Assembly: GCF_031181705.1 (NCBI RefSeq)
Contig: NZ_JAPSKN010000019.1
Span: 15,639-55,385, forward strand
Direction of reading: 5' to 3'
Origin: Streptomyces sp.
Lineage (GTDB): Bacteria; Actinomycetota; Actinomycetes; Streptomycetales; Streptomycetaceae
DNA: 39,747 nucleotides
The notes beneath the pieces are model-generated. The model was not told the origin of the DNA and did no database searches. It saw only the letters and a program-made list of their open reading frames with translations. The stretch's first letter is position 1. Every line of letters begins with the position of its first letter. Shown one piece after another: positions 1-8,271 of this stretch. The translations under genes and the position numbers were made by a program.

Positions 1-1504
1 TCTGCGGGGTGAGGACGGCGGTGTCGTCACTCATGCCGCCCCCCGGGCCCGCGGCACCCGGGCCGCCCTGAGCGGCGCTGCCGCCGGGGGTTGCGGGTGC
101 TCCGGGACCGGCGGGGCCGACAGGGCCGCCGCCTATGGCGCCCGGGGCGGCCGGGGCGCCGGGGACGTGCGGGCCGCCGGGTCGCCCGGGGTCGTTGAAC
201 GCCTCGGGGGCGCCAGGCCCGCGACCGGGGTCGTTGAACGCCTCGGGGGCGCCGGGCCTGCCCGGGTCGCCGAAGCCGTTGGAGGAGTCGGGACCAGCGG
301 GACCGCCCGGGCCGCCGGGCTCGCCGTAGGCGCCGGGACCGGCGGGGCCGCCGGGCGCGTCGAAGCCGCCAGGACCGCCCGGGCCGCCGGGACCACCCGG
401 CGCGTCGAAGCCCCCAGGACCGCCCGGGCCGCCGGGACCACCCGGCTCCTGGAACGGACCAGGGCCGCTCGGTCCGCCGGGACCGCCCTGCTCGCCTGCG
501 AACCCACCCGGTCCGGCGGGGCCGTGACCGCCGGGACCGCCGACACCGCCGGGGCCGCCCCGGCCACCGGACTCGGTGAAGGCTCCGGGCACTCCGGGGC
601 CGCCGGCCGGTGGCATCATCGGTCCGTCTCCGGTCACCGGCCCGCCCGTGGGACCGGCCGGGCCCTGGGCTCCGGCGCCGCCGGGCGTGCCGGTCTCGTG
701 GAAGCCGTCGGCCGCGTTCGGTCCGCCGTTGCCGTTCTCCGTGAAGTAGGGCAGGTCGTCGCGGTGCGGTTCGCCACCGCCGCCCGGGGTGGATCGCGGG
801 CCGTTGGCCCGTGGGCCCGCCGCCAGCGCCTCGGTGACGTCGAAGGAGCCCGTGCCGCCGCCGTGCCCGGGGGCGATCGGGCCGCCGGTCGCGCCGCCCG
901 GGAGCCCCGCGCCGTTCGTGCCGCCGGGCCGGGAGCCGCCCGGCGCGCTCATGGAGCCGACCACGCCGCCGGGCCGCCCGGCACCGGGACGCGTCCCACC
1001 GGACGCTCCCGAAACGGGGCCGCCCGTACCGGAACCCCCGGACGCCGGGGCGGAACCGCCGGGCAGACCCGCCCCGTTGCCGGGGCCGCCGCCCTGACCA
1101 CCCGGTCCCGTGCCGGACTTGCGGGGCGCGAACCAGTCACTGGTCGGCTTGTCCTCGGCGGGAGGCTCGCCCGTGCCCGCCCCCGCAGCCGCGCCCCGGG
1201 GCGCCGCGGCGCCCGGCGCGGACGGCGCCTCACCGTGCGTGTCGGTGTCGGCGGGGCTCTCCGCCTCGGTGACGGGCTTGCGCACGACGACCGGCGGAAT
1301 GGGCCGCGATCCGGGGATGTTGATCCGGATCCGGGTCGTCAGCGTGGTCTCGGTCTTGCGTTCCTCCGGCCGCGTGGCCGAACGGCCCGCGTCCGTGCCG
1401 TCACTGGAGACCGTCGGGGTGCCGTAGGGCGGCGTGCCCGACGGGTAGGCGGCTCCGCCGCGCCCGTTGGGCCCGGAGGACGGAGTGTCAGTTTCACGAC
1501 TCAA
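1..1504 (-). CDS. Collagen-like Gly/Pro-rich protein, 3' end cut by window edge
   Basis: Reading the minus strand from TTG at 1504 gives 501 codons without a stop to the window edge. An in-frame TGA lies about 16 codons upstream and no other start follows it before the TTG. GGGAGA sits about 8 bases before the TTG, so this start is well defined. The first 130 or so residues are hydrophilic and contain a basic, beta-prone stretch ([20 protein letters not shown]). After that the protein is almost entirely Gly-Pro-X, with collagen-like GGP runs broken by [14 protein letters not shown] and GAYGEP blocks. No signal peptide or membrane segment is visible in the part present. The chain continues past a Met-Ser-Asp-Asp segment, so a C-terminal domain may lie outside. 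I do not recognise a function. Low-complexity Gly-X-Y proteins of this kind are expected to be disordered or, less likely, to form triple helices. Confidence 0.72.
   Translation of the reverse strand, partial: MSRETDTPSSGPNGRGGAAYPSGTPPYGTPTVSSDGTDAGRSATRPEERKTETTLTTRIRINIPGSRPIPPVVVRKPVTEAESPADTDTHGEAPSAPGAAAPRGAAAGAGTGEPPAEDKPTSDWFAPRKSGTGPGGQGGGPGNGAGLPGGSAPASGGSGTGGPVSGASGGTRPGAGRPGGVVGSMSAPGGSRPGGTNGAGLPGGATGGPIAPGHGGGTGSFDVTEALAAGPRANGPRSTPGGGGEPHRDDLPYFTENGNGGPNAADGFHETGTPGGAGAQGPAGPTGGPVTGDGPMMPPAGGPGVPGAFTESGGRGGPGGVGGPGGHGPAGPGGFAGEQGGPGGPSGPGPFQEPGGPGGPGGPGGFDAPGGPGGPGGPGGFDAPGGPAGPGAYGEPGGPGGPAGPDSSNGFGDPGRPGAPEAFNDPGRGPGAPEAFNDPGRPGGPHVPGAPAAPGAIGGGPVGPAGPGAPATPGGSAAQGGPGAAGPGGGMSDDTAVLTPQ
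191..268 (-). repeat. Two 39-bp direct repeats coding a 13-residue unit
   Basis: The 24-base core starting gtcgttgaacgcctcggggg occurs at 191-214 and again at 230-253, a period of 39 bases. On the minus strand each unit encodes [11 protein letters not shown] plus two residues. The period is a multiple of three, so unit gain or loss would keep the frame. Confidence 0.8.
356..445 (-). repeat. Two 45-bp direct repeats coding a 15-residue collagen-like unit
   Basis: Positions 356-400 and 401-445 are identical except for one base. Each encodes a 15-residue unit of Gly-Gly-Pro triplets plus GGFDAP on the minus strand. The near identity suggests recent in-frame duplication within the collagen-like gene. 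Confidence 0.85.
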
Positions 1505-1660
1505 GGCAGGTTCTCCCGGTTGGCTCCGCCGCCCGTCACGACCTCACGCGGGCGGCTCGGCGGCGCGCACCACCATACTGGCCACTTCTGACCCGTATCT
1601 CAGGACCGCTGGGGAAAGTCACACCGGACCCCCACGGGCGCGTCCCGGCGAAGTGGTACG
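1505..1660 (-). other. 156-bp gap before the collagen-like gene
   Basis: This non-coding gap separates the DUF6113-type gene from the collagen-like gene on the same strand. It is long enough for a promoter. The only visible hint is a weak AGTATG-type hexamer on the minus strand near 1575. No strong hairpin is seen. The collagen-like gene may therefore have its own promoter or be a read-through product of the mshB block. Confidence 0.3.
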
Positions 1661-2071
1661 TCACTTGCCAAGTCGGACGTGGTCGTCGTCCGGTTGCCGT
1701 CCCGGTCCGACGGTGGCGCAGATCACAGCCACGAGGATGCCGCCGAGGAGGAAGAGATAGGAGTCGCGCCCCGCGGCGAAGAGGAAGTCGCCCTCGGGGC
1801 GGCTGGCGGTGAGCAGCACGATGGAGAGCATCCAGCCGGCGGCGGCCGCGGCGCCCCCGGAGCGGCTGCGGATGAGGCGCGCGGCACCCAGGATCAGCCC
1901 GGCCTCGCCGGCGAGCGCGAGGATCAGGCCGCCCGGGAACCATCCGGGCTGCACGAGCGCCCCGGCCGTGCCGATGACGGCCCCGAGCACGAACAATCCG
2001 AGGAGGGCGGCGGCCCGTCCGGCGGACGGGGGCCGCATCGGCTGGGCGAGCATCGGGCCGCGGTCGCTCAT
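1661..2071 (-). CDS. Small integral membrane protein, DUF6113-type
   Basis: The 136-residue product has about four hydrophobic segments: residues about 19-41, 47-65, 75-88 and 104-122. A short polar N terminus and a charged C-terminal tail flank them. It matches my recollection of the DUF6113 membrane proteins that sit directly downstream of mshB in streptomycetes. The function of that family is unknown. Its ATG overlaps the mshB stop in an ATGA arrangement, so it is very probably co-translated with mshB. No catalytic motif is visible. A role linked to mycothiol would be inferred only from position. Confidence 0.8.
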   Translation of the reverse strand: MSDRGPMLAQPMRPPSAGRAAALLGLFVLGAVIGTAGALVQPGWFPGGLILALAGEAGLILGAARLIRSRSGGAAAAAGWMLSIVLLTASRPEGDFLFAAGRDSYLFLLGGILVAVICATVGPGRQPDDDHVRLGK

Positions 2072-2928
2072 GACGCCTCCTCGATCCCGGCGAACAGGTC
2101 CGTCTCCCGCTCCCCGGCGCCCCGCTCGCCGCGCACCAGCTCGTAGTACTCGGTCGTGAGGATCGGCTGGGCGAGTTCGTTGGAGAGCACGAAGTAGGGC
2201 TCGGCCACGGTGATCTGGGTGGCGTGGGCGCGCATCGCGGCGGCCTTGGCGGCGGCGTGGGCGGTGCCGTCGATCACGGCGGTGATCCGCTCCTCGGGCA
2301 CCACGCCCGGGACGTCGTCGACGGCGGCCGCCTTGGCGAAGGGCGTGCGCGGCAGGTCCTCCCGGAGCCGGTCGAAGGCCTCCTCCACGACGGGCCGGGG
2401 AACCCGGTTCCAGTAGACCTTCGGGATGCGCCAGCCGGTCTCGGCGGCCAGTTCGGCGGCGCGCATGGCCACGCGGTGGGCCTGGATGTGGTCGGGGTGG
2501 CCGTAGCCGCCGTTGTCGTCGTAGGTGACGAGGACCTGGGGCCGTACCTCGTGGATCACCTCGACGAGGTGGGCGGCCGCCTCGTCGACGTCGGCCTGCC
2601 AGAAGCAGGCGGGATCGTCGTTGTCGGGCAGGCCCATCATCCCGGAGTCGCTGTAGCGCCCGGCGCCGCCGAGCAGGCGGACGTCGCGGACGCCGAGCAG
2701 GGACATGGCGGCGGCCAGCTCGCTGCGGCGGTGCTGGCCCAGGGCGGCGCCGGACAGGTGCGCCAGCTCCGGCGGGATGACCTCGCCGCGTTCACCGAGG
2801 GTGCAGGTGACCAGGGTGACGTGGGCACCCTCGGCCGCGTACCGGGCCATGGTCGCGCCGTTGTTGATCGACTCGTCGTCCGGGTGCGCGTGCACCAGCA
2901 GCAGACGACGGCCGGGCTGTTCCGTCAT
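2068..2928 (-). CDS. mshB: Mycothiol biosynthesis deacetylase MshB
   Basis: MshB removes the acetyl group from N-acetyl-glucosaminyl-inositol (GlcNAc-Ins) to give GlcN-Ins, the second committed reaction of mycothiol synthesis in the actinobacterial cytosol. The 286-residue product has the LmbE/PIG-L zinc fold. HAHPDDE at residues 13-19 and GHPDH at 143-147 give the expected zinc ligands His15, Asp18 and His147, with Asp17 as likely general base. This spacing matches the M. tuberculosis enzyme (His13, Asp16, His147). I chose ATG 2928 because the motif must lie close to the N terminus and a GGGTGGGG stretch precedes it. The open frame continues upstream, but that part overlaps the next gene. 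The gene lies 29 bases after the 64-aa membrane gene and overlaps the DUF6113-type gene. Confidence 0.95.
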   Translation of the reverse strand: MTEQPGRRLLLVHAHPDDESINNGATMARYAAEGAHVTLVTCTLGERGEVIPPELAHLSGAALGQHRRSELAAAMSLLGVRDVRLLGGAGRYSDSGMMGLPDNDDPACFWQADVDEAAAHLVEVIHEVRPQVLVTYDDNGGYGHPDHIQAHRVAMRAAELAAETGWRIPKVYWNRVPRPVVEEAFDRLREDLPRTPFAKAAAVDDVPGVVPEERITAVIDGTAHAAAKAAAMRAHATQITVAEPYFVLSNELAQPILTTEYYELVRGERGAGERETDLFAGIEEAS

Positions 2929-2957
2929 GGACCCCACCCTACGAGGTCCGGTGCCGG

Positions 2958-3152
2958 TCAGAACTTGATGCTGCCGATCATGCCCGCGATGTTCGTCGTC
3001 AGCTCGTTGATCGTGGGAGCGACGGTCGAGGAGGCGAGGTAGAAGCCGAGCAGCATGCAGACGATCGCATGCCCCGCCTTCAACCCCGACTTCTTCACCA
3101 GCAGGAAGACGATGATCGCCAGCAGCACCACCGCCGAAATCGAGAGTGCCAC
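2958..3152 (-). CDS. 64-residue two-helix membrane protein upstream of mshB
   Basis: The product is 64 residues with hydrophobic segments at about 4-19 and 27-46 and a basic KKSGLKAGH linker between them. A polar C-terminal tail ends in IGSIKF. The GTG start at 3150-3152 has a near-perfect GGAGGTG ribosome site 7 bases upstream, which argues for a real and well-translated gene despite its size. It is followed within 29 bases by mshB and so is probably the first gene of that transcript. I do not recognise a named family. Two helices with a short basic loop resemble many small regulatory or holin-sized membrane proteins, but nothing further can be said from the sequence. Confidence 0.75.
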   Translation of the reverse strand: MALSISAVVLLAIIVFLLVKKSGLKAGHAIVCMLLGFYLASSTVAPTINELTTNIAGMIGSIKF

Positions 3153-3329
3153 GGCGGCTCACCTCCAAAGATCCACAAGGGCGCGGGGGGTCGGACTATG
3201 GGGGCATTAAATCCGTACAGCAGCCAGCAGGTTCATACCCACTATGCGACATTGATCATAACTATCCGTCCGTGCGCATCGATCGGCGCACGGCCGCACA
3301 AGGGGGCGCATGGCCAATATGGTCAGGGC
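3153..3329. promoter_or_regulatory. Divergent promoter region with inverted repeat
   Basis: This 177-bp spacer between two divergent genes is much more AT-rich than its surroundings, especially 3205-3268, as expected for promoters. An 8-bp perfect inverted repeat with an 8-base spacer lies at 3270-3293 (CCGTGCGC / GCGCACGG), about 36 bases before the peptidase ATG. It could be an operator or a leader hairpin. I could not fix exact -10 and -35 hexamers. Confidence 0.5.
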
Positions 3330-5453
3330 ATGACGACCGAGCCTGACTCCTTCCCCCGCCGGCACGCCCGTACCCAGCGCTTCACGCTCGGCGCGCCGCG
3401 TTCGTTCACCGTGGCGCCCGACGGTTCGCGTGTCGTGTTCCTGCGCTCCGGTTCCGGTACGGACCGGGCGAGTTCGCTGTGGGTCCTCGACACGGACGAG
3501 GGCGCGGAGCGCGTGGCCGCCGACCCGCGCGCGCTGCTGGGCGGCTCCTCGGAGGACCTGTCCGCCGAGGAGCGGGCGCGGCGCGAACGCAGTCGCGAGG
3601 GTGGCGCCGGCATCGTCGGGTACGCCACGGACACGGCCGTCGAGCTGGCGTCTTTCGCCTTGTCAGGGCGGCTGTTCACGGCGGAGCTGCGGGCCGGGAC
3701 GGCGCGCGAGGTGGCCGTCCCCGGGCCGGTGATCGACCCGCGTCCGTCGCCCGACGGGCGGCACCTGGCCTACGTCGCCCGGGGCGCCCTGCGCGTGGTG
3801 GGCGCCGAGGGCGAGGGCGACCGGGCGCTCGCCGAACCGGAGTCGGAGAACGTCTCGTTCGGTCTGGCCGAGTTCATCGCGGCCGAGGAGATGGGGCGTT
3901 CGCGGGGGTTCTGGTGGGCTCCGGAGTCGGACCGCCTGCTCGTGGCGCGCGTGGACGACACGCCGGTGCGGCGCTGGTGGATCTCCGACCCGGCGCATCC
4001 GGAACGGGAGCCGCAGCGGGTGCCGTACCCGGCCGCGGGCACCGGCAACGCGGACGTCCGGCTGTTCGTGATCGGCCTGGACGGGGTGCGCACGGAGGTC
4101 GCCTGGGACCGGGCGCGCTATCCGTATCTGGCGCATGTGCACTGGTCAGCGGCGGGTGCGCCACTGCTGCTGGTCCAGGCGCGCGACCAGCGCAGCCAGC
4201 TGATCCTGGCCGTGGACCCGGAGTCGGGCGCGACCCGGATGGTGCACGCCGACGAAGATCGAACATGGCTTGATCTTTTCCCCGGGGTGCCGTGCTGGAG
4301 CCCGTCCGGGCAGCTGGTCCGGATCGCGGACGAGGGCGGTGCGCGAGTGCTGGCGGTCGGGGAGCGGCCGCTGACGGGGGCGCAGTTGCACGTCAGGGCC
4401 GTGTTGGACGTCTCGGACGACGACGTGCTGGTCTCGGCGTCGGCCGGCGAGGAGGCGGCGGAGGCGGAGACGGGCCAGGTGCACGTGTACCGGGTGAACG
4501 AGCTCGGCATGGAGCGGCTGTCGCGGGAGCCGGGTGTGCACGCGGCGGTGCGCGCCGGGGGCGTGACCGTGCTGGTGTCGGCGGTGCTCGACCGCCCGGG
4601 GGCGCGGGCCCAGGTGCTGCGCGACGGAAAACCGACGCTGACTGTCCGTTCACACGCAGAAGATCCCGGTATGTCCCCCCGCGTGACGCTCATCGAGGGG
4701 GGCGCACGCCGCATCCCGTGCGCCGTGCTTATGCCTCGGGACTACGCCGGTGACACCCCCCTGCCGGTGCTCATGGACCCGTACGGGGGCCCGCACGGGC
4801 AGCGGGTGGTCGCGGCCCACAACGCGCACCTCACCTCGCAGTGGTTCGCGGACCAGGGCTTCGCGGTGGTGGTCGCGGACGGGCGCGGCACACCGGGCCG
4901 CTCCCCCGCCTGGGAGAAGGCGATCCACCACGACTTCACCGTCTCGCTGGACGACCAGGTGGAGGCGCTGGAGGACCTCGCGAAGCGGTACCCGCTGGAC
5001 CTGTCCCGGGTGGCGATCCGCGGCTGGTCCTACGGCGGCTGGCTGGCGGGCCTGGCGGTGCTGCGCCGCCCGGACGTCTTCCACGCGGGGATCGCGGGCG
5101 CGCCGGTGACGGACTGGCGCCTGTACGACACGCATTACACGGAGCGCTACCTCGGCACCCCGCAGGAACAGCCGGACGCCTACGCGCACAGCTCCCTGGT
5201 CACCGAGGACGGCCTCTCCGCCCCGGCCGCACCGCACCGTCCCCTGATGGTCGTGCACGGCCTCGCCGACGACAACGTGGTGGTCGCCCACGCCCTGCGC
5301 CTGTCCTCGGCCCTGCTGGCCGCCGGCCGCCCCCACGAGGTGCTGCCACTGTCCGGCGTCACGCACATGACCCCGCAGGAACAGGTCGCGGAGAACCTGC
5401 TCCTGCTCCAGGTCGACTTCCTGAAGCGCTCCCTCGGCATCACGGCCCCCTGA
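3330..5453 (+). CDS. Prolyl oligopeptidase family S9, dipeptidyl peptidase IV-like
   Basis: This 707-residue serine peptidase has an N-terminal DPP-IV-type beta-propeller (about residues 20-430) and a C-terminal alpha/beta-hydrolase domain (about 480-705). Catalytic residues are visible: Ser567 in GWSYGG, Asp647 in HGLADDN and His679 in GVTHMTP. The propeller carries FIAAEEMGR with Glu186 and Glu187, the double-Glu motif that in DPP-IV binds the free N terminus. That predicts release of dipeptides, probably X-Pro. No signal peptide is seen, so it is likely cytosolic. ATG 3330 is chosen because family similarity begins soon after it, although the ribosome site is weak. The frame is open further upstream into the promoter region. 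A peptide ABC transporter operon lies nearby, so it may process imported peptides. Confidence 0.9.
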   Translation: MTTEPDSFPRRHARTQRFTLGAPRSFTVAPDGSRVVFLRSGSGTDRASSLWVLDTDEGAERVAADPRALLGGSSEDLSAEERARRERSREGGAGIVGYATDTAVELASFALSGRLFTAELRAGTAREVAVPGPVIDPRPSPDGRHLAYVARGALRVVGAEGEGDRALAEPESENVSFGLAEFIAAEEMGRSRGFWWAPESDRLLVARVDDTPVRRWWISDPAHPEREPQRVPYPAAGTGNADVRLFVIGLDGVRTEVAWDRARYPYLAHVHWSAAGAPLLLVQARDQRSQLILAVDPESGATRMVHADEDRTWLDLFPGVPCWSPSGQLVRIADEGGARVLAVGERPLTGAQLHVRAVLDVSDDDVLVSASAGEEAAEAETGQVHVYRVNELGMERLSREPGVHAAVRAGGVTVLVSAVLDRPGARAQVLRDGKPTLTVRSHAEDPGMSPRVTLIEGGARRIPCAVLMPRDYAGDTPLPVLMDPYGGPHGQRVVAAHNAHLTSQWFADQGFAVVVADGRGTPGRSPAWEKAIHHDFTVSLDDQVEALEDLAKRYPLDLSRVAIRGWSYGGWLAGLAVLRRPDVFHAGIAGAPVTDWRLYDTHYTERYLGTPQEQPDAYAHSSLVTEDGLSAPAAPHRPLMVVHGLADDNVVVAHALRLSSALLAAGRPHEVLPLSGVTHMTPQEQVAENLLLLQVDFLKRSLGITAP

Positions 5454-5463
5454 GCGCACGGCG

Positions 5464-5497
5464 ACGGGCCGGGGCGACATGGCGCGCCCCGGCCCGT
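5464..5497 (+). terminator. Intrinsic-type terminator of the peptidase gene
   Basis: A perfect 13-bp stem (5464-5476 with 5485-5497) encloses an 8-base loop, 10 bases after the peptidase stop. There is no T-run, which is common for Streptomyces terminators. Confidence 0.85.
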
Positions 5498-5570
5498 CTA
5501 CGGCACCCGCACGGCCGTACGCAGACCAGCGTGACGCGTCCGTATATCGGGACCGGGTCGGCGAAGTTGC

Positions 5571-5586
5571 CTGCGTGTTAACGCAG
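5571..5586 (-). terminator. Short hairpin downstream of the VOC gene
   Basis: CTGCGT and ACGCAG form a 6-bp stem around a GTTA loop, 18 bases past the stop of the minus-strand VOC gene. It is weak but well placed between convergent genes. Confidence 0.4.
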
Positions 5587-5604
5587 TTGCGGGGGTTTGC
5601 GGGG

Positions 5605-5994
5605 CTATGCGACGTCCGACGCCACGAGTTCCACCTCGAAGCCGTCCGTGTTCGCGAGGTAGGCCGCGTGGTGCCCGGGGCCGCCGGCGTACGGGTGGCG
5701 GTGGGCGAAGAGGAGCGTCCAGCCGTGGTCCGGCGCCTCGGCGGACAGCGCGTCGACCCGCGCCGGAGAGCCCGCGTGGAACGCGAGGTGATTGAGCCCC
5801 GGCCGCATGCGGTCGTGCTCGGGGGCGCTCATCGCCGGTGACCGCTCGACGACGAGGTACGCCGGGCCGAGCCGCCAGCTGCGGCCGTGTTCCCAGTCCT
5901 GGTACGGCAGCCAGCCGAGACGGCCGAGCAGCCAGCCCCACTCGCGGACGGCCCGGGACAGGTCGGGCACCCACAGTTCGATGTGATGCAGCAC
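5605..5994 (-). CDS. VOC (glyoxalase/bleomycin-resistance) family protein
   Basis: The 129-residue product opens with MLHHIELWVPDL, a typical start of a vicinal-oxygen-chelate beta-alpha-beta-beta-beta module. A second module holds GLNHLAFHAG and ends in DGFEVELVASD, where His and Glu residues usually bind the metal. Its length equals a single VOC chain that works as a dimer. The substrate cannot be read from sequence. Members include lactoylglutathione lyase-like enzymes, extradiol dioxygenases and drug-binding proteins. The gene stands alone, bounded by a hairpin on each side, and is convergent with the peptidase gene. Confidence 0.85.
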   Translation of the reverse strand: MLHHIELWVPDLSRAVREWGWLLGRLGWLPYQDWEHGRSWRLGPAYLVVERSPAMSAPEHDRMRPGLNHLAFHAGSPARVDALSAEAPDHGWTLLFAHRHPYAGGPGHHAAYLANTDGFEVELVASDVA

Positions 5995-6013
5995 GCCGGG
6001 ATCCTCCGAGACG

Positions 6014-6050
6014 CCGGTTCCCGGCGCCCCTGGGGGATGCCGGGAACCGG
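6014..6050 (-). terminator. Terminator of the peptide ABC transporter operon
   Basis: A perfect 12-bp stem (6014-6025 with 6039-6050) encloses a 13-base loop. It lies 11 bases beyond the stop of the last transporter gene and just before the VOC start, so it separates the two transcription units. Confidence 0.8.
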
Positions 6051-6060
6051 GAGCCGAGGC

Positions 6061-7209
6061 TCAGGCCGCGTGGACCACGTCCTTCTCCTCCGCGAAGTGG
6101 CACGCCGACTCGTGGGCCGCCGGGGTGTCCGCGCCCTTGAAGCGCTCCGGGACCGCCAGCAGCGGGACCTCCTCGGCGCACTTGTCCTGCGCCTTCCAGC
6201 ACCGGGTGCGGAAGCGGCAGCCCGAGGGCGGGTTGGCCGGGGACGGGACGTCGCCGGTGAGGATGATCCGCTCGCGGTGCGCGCGGGCGTCCGGGTCGGG
6301 GACCGGGACCGCCGACAGCAGCGCCTGGGTGTAGGGATGCGTCGGGTGGTCGTAGATCTGCTCGTCGGTGCCGATCTCGGCCATCTTGCCGAGGTACATC
6401 ACGCCGACCCGGTCCGAGATGTGCCGGACGATCGACAGGTCGTGCGCGATGAAGATGTAGGAGAGGTTGAACTCGTCCTGCAGGCGCTCCATCAGGTTGA
6501 TGACCTGTGCCTGGACCGACACGTCCAGGGCCGAGACCGGCTCGTCGCAGATGATGATCTCGGGGTTCAGGGCCAGGCCGCGGGCGATGCCGATGCGCTG
6601 GCGCTGACCGCCGGAGAACTGGTGCGGGTAGCGGTTGATGTACTCGGGGTTGAGGCCGACCACGTCGAGGAGCTCCTGCACCTTGCGGCGCCGGTCGCCC
6701 TTCGGGGCCACCTCGGGGTGGATGTCGAACGGCTCCCCGATGATGTCGCCCACCGTCATACGGGGGTTGAGCGAGGTGTACGGGTCCTGGAACACCATCT
6801 GGATGTTCCGGCGGACCGCCTTCAGCGCACGCCCGGACAGCTTGGTGATGTCCTGGCCCTTGTAGAAGACCTCGCCCGCGGTCGCCTTCTCCAGCATCAT
6901 CAGCAGCTTGGCGACCGTGGACTTGCCACAGCCGGACTCGCCCACGATGCCGAGCGTCTCGCCCTGGTAGAGGTCGAAGGAGACACCGTCGACGGCCTTG
7001 ACCGCGCCGACCTGCTTCTTGAGCAGGATGCCCTGGGTGAGCGGGAAGTGCTTCACCAGGTTGCGCACCTGGAGGATCGGCTCGCCCCGCTCGACCGGCG
7101 CCTCGATGGCGGCGACCGCCTCCGACTCGGAGGACGCGTCGACGACCTCGACCTCGGAGACGTTCGGCGTGGCGTCCTGCGGCTCGTCGGTCTTGCCGAG
7201 CTCAGCCAT
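6061..7209 (-). CDS. Peptide ABC transporter ATP-binding subunit (DppF/OppF-like)
   Basis: This 382-residue ATPase powers dipeptide or oligopeptide import with its partner encoded just upstream. Walker A is GESGCGKST at residues 90-98. Signature FSGGQRQR, Walker B IIICDEP and the switch histidine in IFIAHD follow in order. The C terminus carries the cysteine-containing extension typical of this subfamily (SGCRFRTRCWKAQDKC). An acidic N-terminal extension of about 40 residues precedes the ABC domain and is unusually long. Its ATG overlaps the end of the preceding ATPase gene by 8 bases, so translation is coupled. It is the last gene of the operon. Confidence 0.92.
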   Translation of the reverse strand: MAELGKTDEPQDATPNVSEVEVVDASSESEAVAAIEAPVERGEPILQVRNLVKHFPLTQGILLKKQVGAVKAVDGVSFDLYQGETLGIVGESGCGKSTVAKLLMMLEKATAGEVFYKGQDITKLSGRALKAVRRNIQMVFQDPYTSLNPRMTVGDIIGEPFDIHPEVAPKGDRRRKVQELLDVVGLNPEYINRYPHQFSGGQRQRIGIARGLALNPEIIICDEPVSALDVSVQAQVINLMERLQDEFNLSYIFIAHDLSIVRHISDRVGVMYLGKMAEIGTDEQIYDHPTHPYTQALLSAVPVPDPDARAHRERIILTGDVPSPANPPSGCRFRTRCWKAQDKCAEEVPLLAVPERFKGADTPAAHESACHFAEEKDVVHAA

Positions 7210-8260
7210 GGATCGTCTCCTTCCAGAAGTGGCACGCGCTGCCGCGGCCGACCAGCTCGCCGCCGTCCCGCTCGGTGACGGGGTGCAGCGGCGGGACGTC
7301 CGTACGGCAGATGTCCTGCGCCATGGGGCACCGCGGGTTGAAGGCGCAGCCGGAGGGGATGCGCGTCAGGTTGGGCGGCAGACCCTTGATCGCGTACAGG
7401 TCCTGGCCCTTCTGGTCCAGGCGCGGGATCGAGTCCAGCAACCCCTTCGTGTACGGGTGCGCGGGGCGCTTGTACAGCTCGTGGACCGGGGCGCGCTCGA
7501 CGATGCGCCCGGCGTACATCACGGCGATCTTGTCCGCGACGTCGGCGACCACGCCGAGGTCGTGGGTGATCAGGATCAGGCCCATGTTGTACTCACGCTG
7601 CAACTCCGCGAGCAGGTCCATGACCTGGGCCTGGACCGTCACGTCGAGGGCCGTGGTCGGCTCGTCGGCGATGATCAGGTCCGGCTCCAGGGCGAGCGCC
7701 ATGGCGATCATGATGCGCTGGCGCATACCGCCCGAGAACTGGTGCGGGTAGTCGTTGACCCGGGCGGACGCGGCCGGGATCTTCACCCGGTCCATCAGCT
7801 CGATCGCCTTGACCTTGGCGTCCTTCTTGGACATGCCCTGGTGCACCCGGAACATCTCGCCGAGCTGGTAGCCCACGGAGAGCACCGGGTTCAGCGAGGA
7901 CAGGGCGTCCTGGAAGATCATCGCGATCTTGCGGCCGCGGATCTTCCGGCGCTCCTCTTCGGACATCTTCAGCATGTCCTGGCCGCGGAAGAGGATCTCC
8001 CCCTTGGGGATGCTCCCGGGCGGCATGTCGAGGATGCCCATGACCGCCTGCGCGGTGACGGACTTGCCGGAGCCGGACTCGCCGAGCACGGCCAGCGTCT
8101 CACCGGCGGCGACGGAGTAGTTGACGCCGTTGACGGCCTTGGCGACACCGTCGCGGGTGCGGAACTCCACGTGCAGGTCGCGGACTTCGAGCAGCGGGCG
8201 GCCCGTGTCCCCGGAACCGTCGGCCGCGGGACTGCCGGCCACTTCATCGATGATGGTCAC
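7202..8260 (-). CDS. Peptide ABC transporter ATP-binding subunit (DppD/OppD-like)
   Basis: The 352-residue product is the second ATPase of the peptide importer. Walker A GESGSGKSV lies at residues 60-68. FSGGMRQR and LIIADEPTTALD follow. The family's C-terminal extension has the motif SGCAFNPRCPMAQDIC. The gene starts 11 bases after the permease stop and overlaps the following ATPase gene by 8 bases, consistent with one polycistronic mRNA and a heterodimeric ATPase pair. Confidence 0.92.
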   Translation of the reverse strand: MTIIDEVAGSPAADGSGDTGRPLLEVRDLHVEFRTRDGVAKAVNGVNYSVAAGETLAVLGESGSGKSVTAQAVMGILDMPPGSIPKGEILFRGQDMLKMSEEERRKIRGRKIAMIFQDALSSLNPVLSVGYQLGEMFRVHQGMSKKDAKVKAIELMDRVKIPAASARVNDYPHQFSGGMRQRIMIAMALALEPDLIIADEPTTALDVTVQAQVMDLLAELQREYNMGLILITHDLGVVADVADKIAVMYAGRIVERAPVHELYKRPAHPYTKGLLDSIPRLDQKGQDLYAIKGLPPNLTRIPSGCAFNPRCPMAQDICRTDVPPLHPVTERDGGELVGRGSACHFWKETIHG

Positions 8261-8271
8261 GTACGCCTCCC

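Noticed and set aside
133..567. CRISPR-like or tandem-repeat array in the first 600 bases
   Set aside because: Repeats are in-frame coding units of 13-15 residues of a Gly/Pro-rich protein without unique spacers of constant length.
2929..3168. 80-codon N-terminal extension of mshB
   Set aside because: The zinc motif needs to be near the start, and the extension lies on top of the small membrane gene with its own strong ribosome site.
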